64,000 nt of DNA from Trifolium pratense (lineage: Eukaryota > Streptophyta > Magnoliopsida > Fabales > Fabaceae). Made by a program: the position numbers and the translations under genes. Shown piece by piece: positions 24,782 through 34,871 of the stretch. Location: positions 39,332,635 through 39,396,634 of the forward strand of contig NC_060063.1 in NCBI RefSeq assembly GCF_020283565.1, written 5' to 3'. The first letter of the stretch is position 1. Each line of letters opens with the position of its first letter. The notes beneath the pieces are model-generated. The model saw only the letters and a program-made list of their open reading frames with translations. It ran no database searches and was not told the origin of the DNA.

Positions 24782-26435
24782 TTGCCTAACTATGGCTTTA
24801 GACCCTCTCAGTATCAGACACCTCAGTATCCATCCTTCTTTCCAAATCCTTATGGCTATGGCTTTGCTCCTAGGCCTCAGCGCCCTCCTGCTCCTCAGGC
24901 CTTGCTTACTGGTGGGAATTCCAACTTTAACAATCAATGGTGGTATCCTGATTCTGGTGCTTCTCACCATGTCACTCTTGATGCCTCCAACTTATCTGAT
25001 GCAGCTTCATTGCCTGGTTCTGATCATGTTCTAATGGGAAATGGACAAGGTTTGACTGTTAACTCTATAGGTTCAATGTGTTTTACATCTAAAACCAACC
25101 CTAACACTTGCCTTACCCTAAACAATCTCCTTTTAGTTCCCTCTATCACTAAGAATCTAATTAGTGTCTCTAAATTTGCACAAGATAATAAAGTTTTCTT
25201 TGAGTTTCACCCTACTTTCTGTCTTGTGAAATCACAGGCTACCTCTGAAGTGCTTCTACATGGCATTGTTGGAGCTGATGGCCTATATAGATTTGCTTCT
25301 CCTTTAGATTCTATCTCTGCTTTGAATAAAACTTCCAAACAGTGTAACTCTGTTTCTTTTCCTACTTATAGTAGTTTCATTCCTACTGCTTATGTTTCTC
25401 AATTTACAACAAATAATGATAATAAAGCTGATTGTGTTGTTATGTCTCATTCTTTGTATGATTTGTGGCATGCACGTTTAGGACACCCTCACCATGAGAC
25501 ACTTACACTGTGTTTGGATGTTCAAAGAAATAGGAAAGAAAGAAATAGTGAAGAGAGAAATAAAAAAGATAGAAATAAGAGAGAAGTTGAGTGGAAATTC
25601 TATATTGTTTGGATGAATAGAAATAGAGAAGAGGATGAGTAGAAATATGAATAGAGAGAAATTAATAAAAATGAAAAAGACTAATTTATCCTTCATATTT
25701 AAAAAAATAAAAAATAAAGTTGAATATTAAAACTAAAAAAAATAAAATAAGGAGAAGGACATTGTGGGAAAATGCATCTCTCCACTCCTTCAATTCACAA
25801 ATCTCACCTATTGAGGAGAGATTTCTTTTGGCATGGGACCCACCTAAAAAATTTCTCTCTCTCCTTATTTCTCCCTTTACCCAAACTAAAGAAATACCTT
25901 ATTTCTTTACTATTTCTCTCTTCTTTATTTCTCTCTCTCATAAATCTATCAAAACAAACATAGTGTTAGAGAAACATTAAAATTGTGTAATGTTACTATT
26001 CCATCTAAACCTCAAAACACTCTATGTACTGCATATTGTCTTGGGAAAAGTCATAGACTACATGCTCCCTCATCTACTACTGTTTACGCCACGCCTTTTG
26101 AACTTGTCACTTGTGACTTATGGGGTCCAACTCCTACCAAATCCTCTTCTGGTTATACCTATTTTCTTACTTGTGTTGATGCCTACTCTAGGTTTGTTTG
26201 GGTATATCCTTTAAAACTTAAATCTGAAACTCTAACCAAGTTTATTCATTTTAAATCCATGGTTGAATTGCAATTTGGCTGCAAGATCAAAACTGTCCAA
26301 ACTGATGGTGGTGGTGAATTTAGACCTTTCACCAAATTTCTTACTGAACTAGGAGTCATTCATAGGTTGACTTGTCCTCATACGTCATACTCAGCATCAA
26401 AATGGTTTAGTTGAAAGGAAACATAGACACTTAGT
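24782..26435 (+). pseudogene. copia protease and integrase region, interrupted
   Basis: The aspartic protease motif WWYPDSGASHHVT lies at about 24940. The GAG-pre-integrase motif LWHARLGHP lies at about 25463. The integrase core (DLWGPTPTKSSSGYTYF onward) lies at 26118-26390. The MITE at 25506-25965 splits the zinc-binding part, and a frameshift near 26385 breaks the core before QNGLVERKHRH. Confidence 0.92.
25506..25965. mobile_element. 460-bp MITE inserted in the copia integrase
   Basis: Ends are CACTGTGTTTGGATG and CAAACATAGTG, imperfect inverted repeats matching at CACT(G/A)TGTTTG, flanked by TTA on both sides (25503-25505, 25966-25968). Removing the element plus one TTA puts the copia frame back in register exactly. 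The TTA duplication favours Tourist/PIF; the CACT ends also recall CACTA elements. The interior is CT/GA-rich and non-coding. Confidence 0.88.
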
Positions 26436-28811
26436 GGAAACATGTCTTACCCTTCTATCTCAAGCCAATATTCCTCTAAAGTATTGGGACCATGCTTTCA
26501 TTACAACTGCTTTTCTTATAAATAGACTGCCTACCCCTGTTCTTGACAATAAATCACCTTACTATGTTCTTCTCAATAAACATCCTGATTACAAGTCATT
26601 AAAGGTATTTGGTTGTGCCTGTTTTCCTTTCTTAAGGCCTTATCACACTACTAAACTAGCCTATAGGTCCCAAGAATGTGTTTTTCTAGGGTATTCCTCT
26701 GTCTACAAAGGTTATAAGTGTCTTAGTCCAGAGGGAAGAATATACATCTTCAAGGATGTTCTGTTTAAAAATTTCCTTATTCCCAGCTGTTTCAAACCGC
26801 TTCCTTGAATTCTTCACCATCTGTCACATCCTCCTCCTCCTCTGTCCCTCTTGTTTTTCCTAATCAACCCTCAGCTACACCAACACAATCATCCATCCAA
26901 TCCTCTCATAATACTACACATGATCCACCCACACATACTTCACCTCCCAATATATCTATCCATACTCAAACTGAGGTTCTGCACCCTACTCTTATAACTA
27001 CTGTCCATATGTCAACTGAACCTATCACGCCACCATCCTCCACTTCATTACATAATGATTCCACCACTAGCTCTCCACCTATTCAAAGGTCTAATGCCTC
27101 CCAACATATCTTTTCCTCCCTTTCATCTGTTGAATCTAGCCTTCCCTCACCTCCTCTGCCCCCTAAACAACCCTTTGTCAATCATCCTATGCTCACCAGA
27201 TCAAAGATCAAACACAATCCCACCATACTTGTAACTCATATTGAGCCCACTAGTGTTAAGCAGGCTCTTCAGTCCTCCCATTGGGTTACAACCATGAAGG
27301 AAGAGTATGATGTTCTTCTTAGAAATAATACTTGGACTTTGGTACCTCCTCCTGCTCATAAACAACCTATAGGCTGCAAGTGGGTGTTTAGAGTAAAAGA
27401 AAACCCTGATGGGTATATTCAAAAGTACAAGGCCAGACTTGTAGCCAATGGATTTCATCAACAGCCAGGTTCTGATTTTACAAAAACCTTCTCTCTAGTG
27501 GTTAAACCTGTGACTGTGAGAACTGTTCTTACTATGGCTGTGACAAACAAATGGCATATCCAACAAATAGATGTAAATAATGCTTTTTTGAATGGAATTT
27601 TAGAAGAAGAGGTTTATATACAACAACCACATGGCTTTGAAGTTTCTGACAAAACCATGGTATGCAAGCTCAACAAAGCTTTATATGGCCTAAAGCAAGC
27701 ACCAAGGGCCTGGTTTGACAGATTAAAGGATGCTCTTATTGCCTATGGATTTACATCCGGCAAATGTGACCCAAGTCTCTTCATGATGAAGACTGGTGGT
27801 TTACATTTAATAGTTTTGGTATATGATGATGATATCATCATCACAGGTAACTCACTACCAAAAATTCAGCAACTTATTTCCAAGCTAAATGCTGAATTTG
27901 CCCTCAAACAACTAGGTACATTGGACTATTTTTTGGGAATTGAGGTGTTTCACTTCGTAAATGGTGCTCTGCTTTTGTCTCAAACAAAGTATATCAGAGA
28001 TCTTCTCTCTAAAGCCCACATGGCTACAACCAATGGTATGTCTACCCCTATGGTGTCTAATTTTAAACTGTCCAAAGTGGGGTCTGTTCCAGTTGAAGAC
28101 CCTGCCCTGTTTCGTTCTATTGTTGGGGCACTGCATTATGTTACACTCACCATACCTGAAATTGCCTACTATATCAACAAAGTATGTCAATTTCTCTCCA
28201 ATCCTCTTGAAGAACACTGGAAGGCAGTAAAGAGGATACTTAGATATCTAAGTGGAACACTGCAATATGGCTTGCTGATTCAGGCTACTCCTACAGGCCA
28301 GCCTTTGACACTTATTGGCTTTTGTGATGCAGATTGGGCTTTTGACCCAGATGACAGAAGATCTACTTTTGGGGCCTGTATCTATGTTGGTCCTAGCTTG
28401 GTCTCATGGTGGTCCATGAAACAAACTCTAGTAGCAAGGTCAAGTGCTGAGGCATAGTATAGGAGTTTGGCAAACTTGTCATCAGAAATACTATGGCTAC
28501 AGACTTTACTCACTGAATTAGGATGTCAATTTCATACTCCAAAAATTCTTTGTGATAATTTGAGTACAGTTTCTTTAGCCCATAATCCCACTCTACATCA
28601 TAGGACTAAGCATATGGAGCTTGACATCTTCTTTGTTAGAGAAAAAGTTCTTAACAAAAGCCTACTTGTGTCTCATGTTCCGGCCCAAGATCAATGGGCC
28701 GATGTTCTCACAAAGCCTCTTTCTGTTGCAAAATTTTGTGTTTTAAGGGACAAACTCAAAGTCTTTAACAAGCACCAGTTGAGCAAGTCTGGTCCAGATT
28801 CTCCAAGGGAG
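26434..28811 (+). pseudogene. copia integrase end, reverse transcriptase and RNase H, broken
   Basis: The frame 26434-26808 holds the end of the integrase. A shift leads into 26805-28457 with the RT region (CKWVFRVKENPDG, IDVNNAFLNG, LYGLKQAPRAW). The catalytic box reads YDDD (about 27821) where most copia elements have YVDD. A TAG at 28455 cuts SSAEA from YRSLA. The RNase H part then continues to ADVLTKPLS at about 28700. Confidence 0.92.
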
Positions 28812-28939
28812 TATTAGAGAATATAGAATAATATAGCTAAGTGTGTATAAGAAGTTTATAGGCTATTAGTTTCTATTCATTCAGTTACACTATGTAACAA
28901 ACTTGTGCAGTATACACACTCATTATTGTATCTTTAACG
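28812..28939 (+). repeat. 3' LTR of the copia element, internally deleted
   Basis: This 128-bp LTR matches the 5' LTR at both ends but lacks about 75 bp between CTTGTGCAGTA and CTCATTATTG. A short polypurine tract, CCAAGGGAG, precedes it. The last base is G where the 5' LTR has A. Confidence 0.9.
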
Positions 28940-29548
28940 GATGCAAATGACTGAACACTAATTCATCATCTATAGCAATATACACACTCATAAGTCATAA
29001 TCCTAAATAAATAAGAAAATAGATATGTACCAAAGAAAAATAATAAGAAAATCGATAAAATAATAATATGAAAATGAAGTTTAATCCTTAAAACCAGATT
29101 CACGATACATTACATAACCAAATTAAGCACAACAATGAATTGTGTCTAAAATCTAAATAGCTAACCAATGCATTGTACTTAAGTGGTTAATGAGGTTCTC
29201 TTAGGATGAATCGTTCAGGAGAATTCAAGTTCGATTCCTGGTGAATATAATTCTTAGTTAGATTTTAATTATTTTGCGACAGAACTCTTGATTACCGGAA
29301 CCTTTTTCGCCGAGAACAAGAGGGTTAAAAAAAAAAAAATCTAAATAGCTAACACAAGTCCAGGAAATGATTGTAGATCACGAGGTTGACTCTTCCACAA
29401 TATCATACTATCTTGCTTATGATCTTTCCACCTTGATGGCCTCAAATCTCTCACCACAAGCCATGTATTGAAATACTATCTAAATTGTGTGATTAATCCA
29501 TTTTTCAATGTCCAAACATGAACCCAATAATCTTGTCCTTCCCACCCT
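28940..29548. repeat. Segmental duplication copy A, right part
   Basis: It matches 45025-45637 at high identity, including the same SINE insertion and its target-site duplications. Homology continues in patches to about 29605, after an internal loss of roughly 85 bp. Confidence 0.92.
29166..29336 (+). mobile_element. tRNA-derived SINE (copy A)
   Basis: An A-box-like TACTTAAGTGGTTAATG and a B-box AGTTCGATTCC are present, and the element ends in a poly(A) run. Direct repeats AAATCTAAATAGCTAAC (29149-29165 and 29337-29353) flank it. The same insertion is present in copy B at 45251, so it predates the duplication. Confidence 0.9.
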
Positions 29549-29605
29549 CATATCTATTTCCTCCCCTGTTAACACCCCTTCATCATGTAATAATCGCCAT
29601 TGCCC
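29354..29605 (-). pseudogene. WUN1-like (SnoaL-fold) gene, broken copy A
   Basis: The minus strand carries the last third of the wound-induced protein 1-like gene intact at 45430-45870. After 29548 about 85 bp is lost. A short patch like the SDHKK/ETGT part of the gene follows to ~29605. The rest of the gene is replaced by LINE sequence. It is not functional. Confidence 0.85.
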
Positions 29606-30125
29606 CCTTGTTATAAATAATGTTTGAGCCCCCAAGAATGAATTGTCCATTGTTCCCTCTAATGCACCAACCCCAACCACATGAACCTTCATTATTGAAG
29701 AAGTTAGCATCTACATTGCATTTTACTTTACCATGTATTGGTGGCTGCCATGTTGTGATTGAATCCTCATGCATTTGCTGCTGCGCCATTTCTCCCAGTG
29801 GTGTTGTGCTTCGAAGCCTGTTTGTGTGGCACTTCCCCTTGGATTAGTCGGTCCTAGGGCTGGATACCTTCTAGACTAAATTATTTTTATTCTTCCATAA
29901 GGTCCACATAAGAATTGCCATCCTACCTGCCACTGTGTTGCTTTCTTTAACCCAAACATAAAAAATAAGGTTCCTTATTATGCTGTCAAATAACTGCAGC
30001 CTTGGGATAATAACATGATCAAGACTCATTACATTCCAAGCTTCTTTGCTTCCTTCACATTCAAAAAATAGGTGCCATTCATCCTCAATATTTTGTAACC
30101 AAATGGACATTCTAAAGGACAATTA
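29600..30125 (-). pseudogene. L1 LINE fragment (zinc-binding plus RNase H)
   Basis: On the minus strand, 30122-29871 gives WHLFFECEGSKEAW and ILMWTLWKNKNN, the zf-RVT signature. Then 29789-29610 gives KVKCNVDANFFNNEG, the start of a plant LINE RNase H with its catalytic Asp. It is truncated against the broken WUN1 copy. Confidence 0.85.
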
Positions 30126-30309
30126 ACAAAATGATTTCACAAACTTACCCGTGTCGGTAGGCAATCCCTACAAATACGCCACAATAGATATTTTGTATCA
30201 CACGATATTCGTTTTTTAAAATTATTCTATTAGAACAAAAAATAAGTGAAATACTTTAAGATTATGTGGCACAATGAAATTCACAAAATAATATTCTAAA
30301 GAAGTTCAT

Positions 30310-30860
30310 CATTACAATTACTCTATGTCTGATTGTCAATTGCTCTATGTGTGTGTGGGAAAAGACACCATTTATTTGTTACAAATTTTGTCTGAAGCTA
30401 GAAGACTTGTTTCTCTGTTGTTGATTTGCTTCCCCTCTCCTATGGATTCTCAAATTACTCCTAAGTTGGTTTCTTGGCACCCATCTAAAGAAAATTGCTT
30501 CGTTCTTAATGTTGATGGGAGTTTTCTCGGTGTGTCAAGCAGGGCTAACATGCGAGTTAATTAGAAGAGGCGACGACTCTTGGGTGACTGGGTTCAGTTG
30601 TTATCTTGGAATATCTAATATCACCTATGCTAAACTCATGGCCTTTTTCAAGGGCTGAAATTGGCTATGAACTATGGTTGCACCTACATTTGTTGCTACT
30701 CAAACTCCAAAACAACAATTGATCTCATTTCAAAGCCTATGAATTGATTCCACTTCTATGCTCATGTGATTGCAAACATTAAAAAGTTGTTGAACTTGGA
30801 TTGAGAAGCGAATTTGTCCCATACTCTAAAAAGAACTAATCATCTTTTAGATGAAAAGTT
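30310..30860 (+). pseudogene. L1 LINE RNase H fragment
   Basis: Plus-strand pieces read CFVLNVDGSFLG, then a shifted stretch with GLKLAMNYGCTYICCYS, then NLSHTL. This is the RNase H (RVT_3) domain of a plant LINE, with several frameshifts. It differs in sequence and strand from the fragment at 29600-30125. Confidence 0.8.
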
Positions 30861-31473
30861 GTCATTTACTATTTAGTTATTGGTTGAGTAGACCTAAGGA
30901 TAGCAAGCAGCAACCAACCCCTTATTTTGTATAAATAATAAAGGATAGTTACTAATTTGCCTTATTAGTTATTGTTGTCGTGTAAGAATTACAAGACAAT
31001 TGAAAGTAGGTTCCACATATGTTCCTTGTGCAAATCTTCTTTGTAGCTGAAATTGAAATTTTGTTTTTGAGTTTGTACTATAGACTGTAGTGTTCTGTTT
31101 GGATAGCCAACGCATTCAATCAAATGTCATTTTCCAACTATAGAATCAGATTCCATAGTTACTTATGGTAGACATCTTAGACATGGTTTATATCTTTGAG
31201 GATTAATTAATTGTTTCCTTCAAAACTTAGACATAGTTGCTGAACAGTATCCCTCAAAAGTCAAAACTTTGTTACTCATAAGTTCTTCTTCTCACACAGC
31301 AGCCACGCCTCTCCTAAACCCTAGTTTATTCTTTTGGTTTATCCACCAAGGAGGGGTGGTTTTAGGGTCAATTTTTTATCCAAAATCACTCCTCTAAATT
31401 GTTTTTGCTTTTCTTTTCATTTAAATAAGTGATTATTCACATAAATTTGCTTCTTTGTTTTTTGCTTTTTAAG

Positions 31474-31548
31474 TTTGTGGTCGTCTTGTGCGACGTTTGT
31501 TTGTGGTCGTCTTGTGCGACGTTTGTTTGTGGTCGTCTTGTGCGGAGT
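31474..31548. repeat. Three tandem copies of a 27-bp unit
   Basis: The unit TTTGTGGTCGTCTTGTGCGA with a CGTTTG tail repeats about 2.7 times; the last unit is mutated. Confidence 0.9.
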
Positions 31549-31854
31549 TGTGTTTATCGTCGTCTTGTTAGAAAAATCACTCTTTTAAAAGTTCATTAAC
31601 AAACAAAGCAGCTATTTTCAGTACTACACTACATCTATAGAAAACCAAACTAATTGTCTTTTTGGCCATTGAGTTTCAACAAATCTATGAGCTAGAGCCA
31701 GTGAGTTTCCCTCTGACTTGTGAGCTATTTATAAAACTAAAAATTGATTGAATTTCCCTCGTTCATATTTTAAATAAGCCTTGCTTTTTTTTTTTTTGTT
31801 TTTTTTTGACAGAATATAAGCCTTGCTTAAAAAAGTGCATTTGTACATGATGGA

Positions 31855-32480
31855 TGTAGATCAGTCATATTCACTTTGCGGAGCTTACCAGCTTTTGACT
31901 TCTCAGGATCCAGTTACTTTGTCTGTAGCGGAAGATCTCATTTAGCACAAACAGGTTTCTTTTAAGGTGTATTTGCGTGGAGATTTCTTCAAGACATGAT
32001 GCCAACAAAAGCAAATTTGGTAACCAAAGGCATTATTTCACCGGCAGCTCAGTGGTTGCGTAGGCATTGAGACGGTCGTCACTTATTTTTCACATGTGGT
32101 ACTTTTGGCTCCTTATGGTCGTCACTTATTTTTCACATGTGGTACTTTTGGCTCCTTATGGTCGCCAGTTTGGTCCTGGATTGGTTTTTCTTCGTTGGAC
32201 CCTCAAAGTCCATCTGACCATTTTCTTCCGTTCGTTGACGCAGCAGGTGGTCGTCGAGCATGATAGTCTTTTTTGTAGCTTATTTGGCTCATTTGTGTTT
32301 GGGTTCTATGGAATGAAAGAAATCATCGCATCTTCAGTAATTTAACAAATATGTTATCTCAACTATTAGACAAAGTTAAAATTGACTCCTTTTAGTGGTT
32401 GAAGTCGACGAATGTGACTCTAGTTGCAAACTTACACAGTTGGTGGTCGAATCTCTTGTTATGTTTGGGAATCGACTAAT
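31855..32480 (+). pseudogene. L1 LINE fragment (zinc-binding region) with internal tandem duplication
   Basis: Shifted plus-strand frames give YSLCGAYQLLTSQDP, then an F-x-W-R-F-L-Q-like segment, then LICVWVLWNERNHRIFSN, typical of the plant LINE zf-RVT region. A 43-bp segment (from GGTCGTCACTTATTTTTCAC) is exactly tandemly duplicated at about 32074-32160. The frame at 32067-32345 is an artefact of this region. Confidence 0.8.
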
Positions 32481-32664
32481 TTTTTTTCATGCTATATGAC
32501 ACTTTGTATAACTTTTGGTAGTCTTTTTCGACACATCTTGTGTTGAGAAAGCTATTTGGTCTCTGATGTATATATGATTCATTTTGGTTTGTTAATAAAA
32601 AAAAAAACTGGGATTGGGCCCCTTTTGTATCTAAAAAAAACTAATTTTTTTTTTTTTATAAAAT

Positions 32665-32880
32665 TTATATTTACACACTATGTATATAAAGATAATACAT
32701 GAGTTTTTGTGTGGACTTTTTATAATACCAACAATATCCTTGATTTTTTTAGTAGCAACAAAATTTTTTTATTAACAAACTCACCATAATGTAACAAACA
32801 AAAATTTATTAAAAAAATCACCATAACATAAAAACATATTTTTTTTTGGAAATAAGGTAGACATTAAAAAAACAAAATAT
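32665..32880 (+). mobile_element. Helitron-like 5' end fragment
   Basis: The block starting near CACTATGTATATAAAGATAA and continuing with TGTGGACTTTTTATAATACC is homologous to the reverse complement of 41180-41380, where the end reads TCTATACTATATATAAAG. Such starts are common for plant Helitrons. It lies about 200-400 bp upstream of the F-box/RNI start codon. Assignment rests on end similarity only. Confidence 0.5.
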
Positions 32881-33071
32881 CTTATATTAAGAAGCGGATT
32901 GAATATTTAATGCAAGATAAAAAGATAAGTTAGATAGAGGCACCGACATAATATTTAGGTTGTTTGTTGAAGAGGAATTTTAGGTTTATTTCAAAGCTAT
33001 ATATATATATATATATATTAACAAGTCTTTTGTTGAAAGAAATAGATAGATACAGTAGATCGGAAGCTGCT

Positions 33072-34871
33072 ATGGCAATGGCAATGTCAATGGCATCATC
33101 AAGCAGAAAAAGAATGGCGTCGTCAGATATACCCAATGATTGCTGGGAGTTGGTGGTATCTAAACTCCTGAACGATAACGAGATCGATAAAGTGGAGGAG
33201 CGTAATCATTATTTAGAGACACTATCTATGGTATCAAAACAACTACTCTCAATAAGCAGCACTTTTGTGAATACCTTCAAATTAATTTCAAATCCATCAT
33301 CTCGCCTCTTCCACAGGTTCACAAACCTAACCTCCCTCGATCTCTCCACTTTCCACGGCGGCGACATCAACGCACTTCTCTCCCGAATCCCTCCCGCTTC
33401 TGTTTCCCGACTCACATCCCTTAACCTCTCTAACCACCCGACCTTCCCCAAATTAGGGTTACAATCTATTATTCTCAATAATAACAACAACAACCCTACA
33501 TTCAGATTGACCTCTCTCATCTGTTCAAATATTGCTTCTCTCAAATTTACTGATATAACCTTCATTGCACATTCCTTTCCGTTTCTCCAACATTTGGATA
33601 TCAGTTTCGACGGAGGAGGAGACGACGACTGCATCAAGGAGGATTATAACAATGCTCTAAAGCTTGTTGCCAGAAAGCTTTCGAATCTCCTCAAAGTTAA
33701 TCTCTCAGGTAATGTCTACGTTAATGATTCGTCGTTACTTGAACTATGTATCAACTGTGAGTTTCTACAAGAGGTGCTTATATTGCATTGCCCTTTGATA
33801 ACACATGCTGGTATTGCTTTTGCAATACGCCGCAGACCTAGTTTGAATTCGCTTTCTATTAGTAACTTTAGGGAGGATCCAACACAAATTGATGACTTTA
33901 CATCCTATTTCATTGATTCATTGGCCACTTTGAAGAACTTAACTTGTCTTGATTTGTCTTTTTCGGGTATCTCTGATGTGTTGCTTTACTCTATAGCACT
34001 TGATCATCTTCCTTTGAGGAAACTTGTTCTCCAAGGTTGCTATAATTATACTTACACTGGTATCTCTTATCTCTTGTCCAAGCGTCCGTCTCTGCAACAT
34101 CTAGATCTTCGACACGCAGTGTTTTTGGATGACCAGCGTTTCAACCACCTCTGCCAATTTTTTGGTGAATTGGTGTCTATTAATGTCGGTTGCTGTGACA
34201 AGCTCACCAATTCATCCTTCTTTGCACTCCTTACCAACTGTCCTATGCTCGCCGAGATCAGAATGGAGTCCACAAAAATTGGAATTGGTCCAACACCGTC
34301 CGTGGTGGATTTGGTTGTATACCCTCAAGTCAAGTCTCTCCATTTGGCTTACAATTCAGCTTTGGCAGACAAACACATCAACATCTTTGGTTTCATGTTT
34401 CCTAAATTGCAACTTCTTGATTTGAGCTTTTGCCGTCACATATCTCAACAACATATTGCTATACTATTAAAGAGATGTAATAAGATCAGGCATTTGGAAT
34501 TTGCCTGTTTCCCACAAGCTAAGCCATTTTCCATCGACTTTGATGAAGCTTCCAACCTGGAGGTGCTGAACTTGTCGCACTCAACAATTGACGATGAAGA
34601 ACTGTATGAAATCTCAAAGTTTTTCCCTCGCCTTCTGCAACTCGACCTGGGACATTGTTATGATGTCACGGACAAGGGAGTGGGGCTAGCCGTAGAAAAC
34701 TTCACACACCTCAGAGAGATTAATTTGCGACAATGTCGTAAAGTGTCTACTAATATCGTTTCCTCAATGATATTTTCCAGGCCGTCATTGAGAAAAATAA
34801 CGGCTCCGCCTCATTTTCGCCCCCGTGACTGTGATAGGAAACTCCTCTTTCGCCAATGTCTAGTTTTCTAG
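33072..34871 (+). CDS. F-box/LRR (RNI-like) protein, intact, single exon
   Basis: This 599-aa protein has a degenerate F-box-like start (IPNDCWELVVSKLL, about residues 20-33) and then many leucine-rich repeats of the RNI type (LTSLDLS, LQHLDLRHAVFL, LQLLDLSFCRHIS, LLQLDLGHCYDVTDKGVG). Such proteins recruit targets to SCF ubiquitin ligases; the target here is unknown. I start at ATG 33072 (MAMAMSMASSSRKR) because the 36 in-frame codons upstream are low-complexity leader with a TA repeat. Family proteins of this sort are abundant in legumes. A related, decayed antisense copy lies at 37530-37993. Confidence 0.88.
   Translation: MAMAMSMASSSRKRMASSDIPNDCWELVVSKLLNDNEIDKVEERNHYLETLSMVSKQLLSISSTFVNTFKLISNPSSRLFHRFTNLTSLDLSTFHGGDINALLSRIPPASVSRLTSLNLSNHPTFPKLGLQSIILNNNNNNPTFRLTSLICSNIASLKFTDITFIAHSFPFLQHLDISFDGGGDDDCIKEDYNNALKLVARKLSNLLKVNLSGNVYVNDSSLLELCINCEFLQEVLILHCPLITHAGIAFAIRRRPSLNSLSISNFREDPTQIDDFTSYFIDSLATLKNLTCLDLSFSGISDVLLYSIALDHLPLRKLVLQGCYNYTYTGISYLLSKRPSLQHLDLRHAVFLDDQRFNHLCQFFGELVSINVGCCDKLTNSSFFALLTNCPMLAEIRMESTKIGIGPTPSVVDLVVYPQVKSLHLAYNSALADKHINIFGFMFPKLQLLDLSFCRHISQQHIAILLKRCNKIRHLEFACFPQAKPFSIDFDEASNLEVLNLSHSTIDDEELYEISKFFPRLLQLDLGHCYDVTDKGVGLAVENFTHLREINLRQCRKVSTNIVSSMIFSRPSLRKITAPPHFRPRDCDRKLLFRQCLVF

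Larger units (their letters stand above)
23611..28939 (+). mobile_element. Ty1/copia LTR retrotransposon, defective
   Basis: The 5.3-kb element has LTRs of 201 and 128 bp and a 5-bp target-site duplication GATGC (23606-23610; 28940-28944). Domain order gag, protease, integrase, RT, RNase H is that of Ty1/copia. It is disabled by frameshifts near 24525, 26385 and 26805, stop codons at 24752 and 28455, and a 460-bp MITE in the integrase region. The matching DNA of copy B (45025-45029) has the uninterrupted empty site. Confidence 0.95.

Noticed and set aside
32964..33071. Upstream ATG for the F-box/RNI protein
   Set aside because: The extra residues encode a TA-repeat leader (YIYIYI) and do not resemble family N-termini.
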